From GCA-002784865 sp035646815 (lineage in GTDB: Bacteria > Patescibacteriota > Microgenomatia > Levybacterales > UBA12049): a stretch of 29,755 nucleotides of DNA. The translations under genes and the position numbers were made by a program. The notes under the pieces are model-generated. The model had not been told where the DNA came from. It made no database searches and was given only the letters and a program-made list of their open reading frames with translations. Positions 29,305-29,755 of this stretch are shown here, in pieces (the stretch's first letter is position 1; each line of letters starts with the position of its first letter). The DNA lies in the NCBI GenBank assembly GCA_035646815.1, contig DASRON010000002.1, positions 1-29,755 of the forward strand. The letters run 5' to 3'.

Positions 29305-29755
29305 ATGAATATTGAAGAAAATGTATCACTTAAGAAATATAGTAATTTTGATATTGGAGGAGAGGCAAGATACTTTTTAAGAGTTATAACAATAGATGAA
29401 TTTAAAAAGGGATTATTTAATTGGAAGCAAATAAATAAAATTAATCATAAACCTTCTTTTGTGCTTGGGAGCGGAACAAATATCTTAATTAGTGATAATG
29501 GCTATGATGGTTTAGTTATTTACAATAACATTCAGGGAATAAAAATAGAAGGGGACTTCCTAAAGGTAGGTTCAGGCGTTTTAGCATCAGAATTGCTTGA
29601 TTATTGTCTCAAGCATTCCTTGTCCGGATTTGAATGGGCTGGAGGATTGCCTGGCACAATAGGAGGAGCAATAAGAGGGAATGCAGGTGCATTTAAAGGA
29701 GAGATAAAAGACAGTATTATAGAAGTAAAAAGCATAGATAGGGATACTTTAGAAG
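29305..29755 (+). CDS. murB: UDP-N-acetylenolpyruvoylglucosamine reductase, 3' end outside window
   Basis: FAD enzyme of peptidoglycan precursor synthesis. The 150 visible residues include KYSNFDIGGEARYFLRV, the FAD-binding LGSGTNILISDNGYDGLVIY and the core FEWAGGLPGTIGGAIRGNAG that holds the flavin. This shows that the cell makes its own peptidoglycan, in line with the wall-related LytR_C and CtpA proteins nearby. The start is fixed by the -10 box seven bases upstream. Confidence 0.95.
   Translation, partial: MNIEENVSLKKYSNFDIGGEARYFLRVITIDEFKKGLFNWKQINKINHKPSFVLGSGTNILISDNGYDGLVIYNNIQGIKIEGDFLKVGSGVLASELLDYCLKHSLSGFEWAGGLPGTIGGAIRGNAGAFKGEIKDSIIEVKSIDRDTLE

Noticed and set aside
1..29755. 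Alternative genetic code with UGA as glycine, known in some CPR groups
   Set aside because: TGA ends real genes at family-typical positions (for example the FKBP gene, the gene at 27218, and 9370-9921), and no in-frame TGA is needed in any gene.
1..29755. tRNA genes, CRISPR arrays, insertion sequences
   Set aside because: No cloverleaf-like T-loop sequences, regular repeats with spacers, transposase motifs or flanking inverted repeats were seen; gaps are mostly under 130 bases.

Overview
The window is an AT-rich, tightly packed bacterial chromosome segment (29.8 kb, about 40 genes, one gap over 300 bases, no tRNA, rRNA, CRISPR or insertion sequence seen). Reduced or minimal versions of core proteins point to a Candidate Phyla Radiation (Patescibacteria) genome, probably of Microgenomates type. 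These include a 149-residue EF-Ts, prolyl-tRNA synthetase without its editing insertion, a two-gene transketolase, a shortened YbeY, Lys/Glu-rich tails on ribosomal proteins, and many small membrane-anchored proteins. The lineage is inferred, not proven. TAA and TGA both act as stops, so the code is standard.

Layout. 1-3991: translation operon (rpsB end, tsf, frr; pyrH is absent from its usual place), then rseP and an arginase. 4048-7572: proS, a small tail-anchored protein, a DHH-like phosphoesterase, a HIT protein, rpsU, ybeY. 7656-12090: dnaX, ybaB, a protein with a sigma-region-4-like end, prs, recR, a disordered protein. 12100-15338: cysS, and a split transketolase on the minus strand. 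15424-17758: membrane-anchored envelope proteins (SurA-like, DUF378, FKBP, LytR_C) plus a DUF167 protein. 17769-19680: an ECF sigma factor with a DUF5667 membrane protein, divergent from a secreted DUF5666 protein. 19689-24668: cupin, a small unknown, MFS transporter, a two-domain glycosyltransferase, a GDPD-like protein. 24669-25010: a decayed HAD phosphatase remnant. 25011-29755: ychF, rpsF-ssb-rpsR, a barrel-sandwich protein, ctpA, start of murB.

The most striking signal is regulatory. At least eight transcription units (proS, prs, tktN, the SurA-like gene, the FKBP gene, the DUF5666 gene, the ECF sigma gene, ychF) have a -10 hexamer, often with an extended TGn, ending exactly 6 nt before the start codon. 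rpsF and murB have 7 nt. This predicts leaderless mRNAs as a major mode of initiation. It contrasts with a few genes that carry strong Shine-Dalgarno sites (rpsU, ybeY, ybaB, the DUF378 gene).

Other points worth checking: a perfect inverted repeat between the ECF sigma gene and the divergent DUF5666 gene that reads as an ECF-type promoter in both directions; a glycosyltransferase whose conserved N terminus has no ATG, GTG or TTG start; and a possible E. coli-style -1 frameshift site in the dnaX linker.
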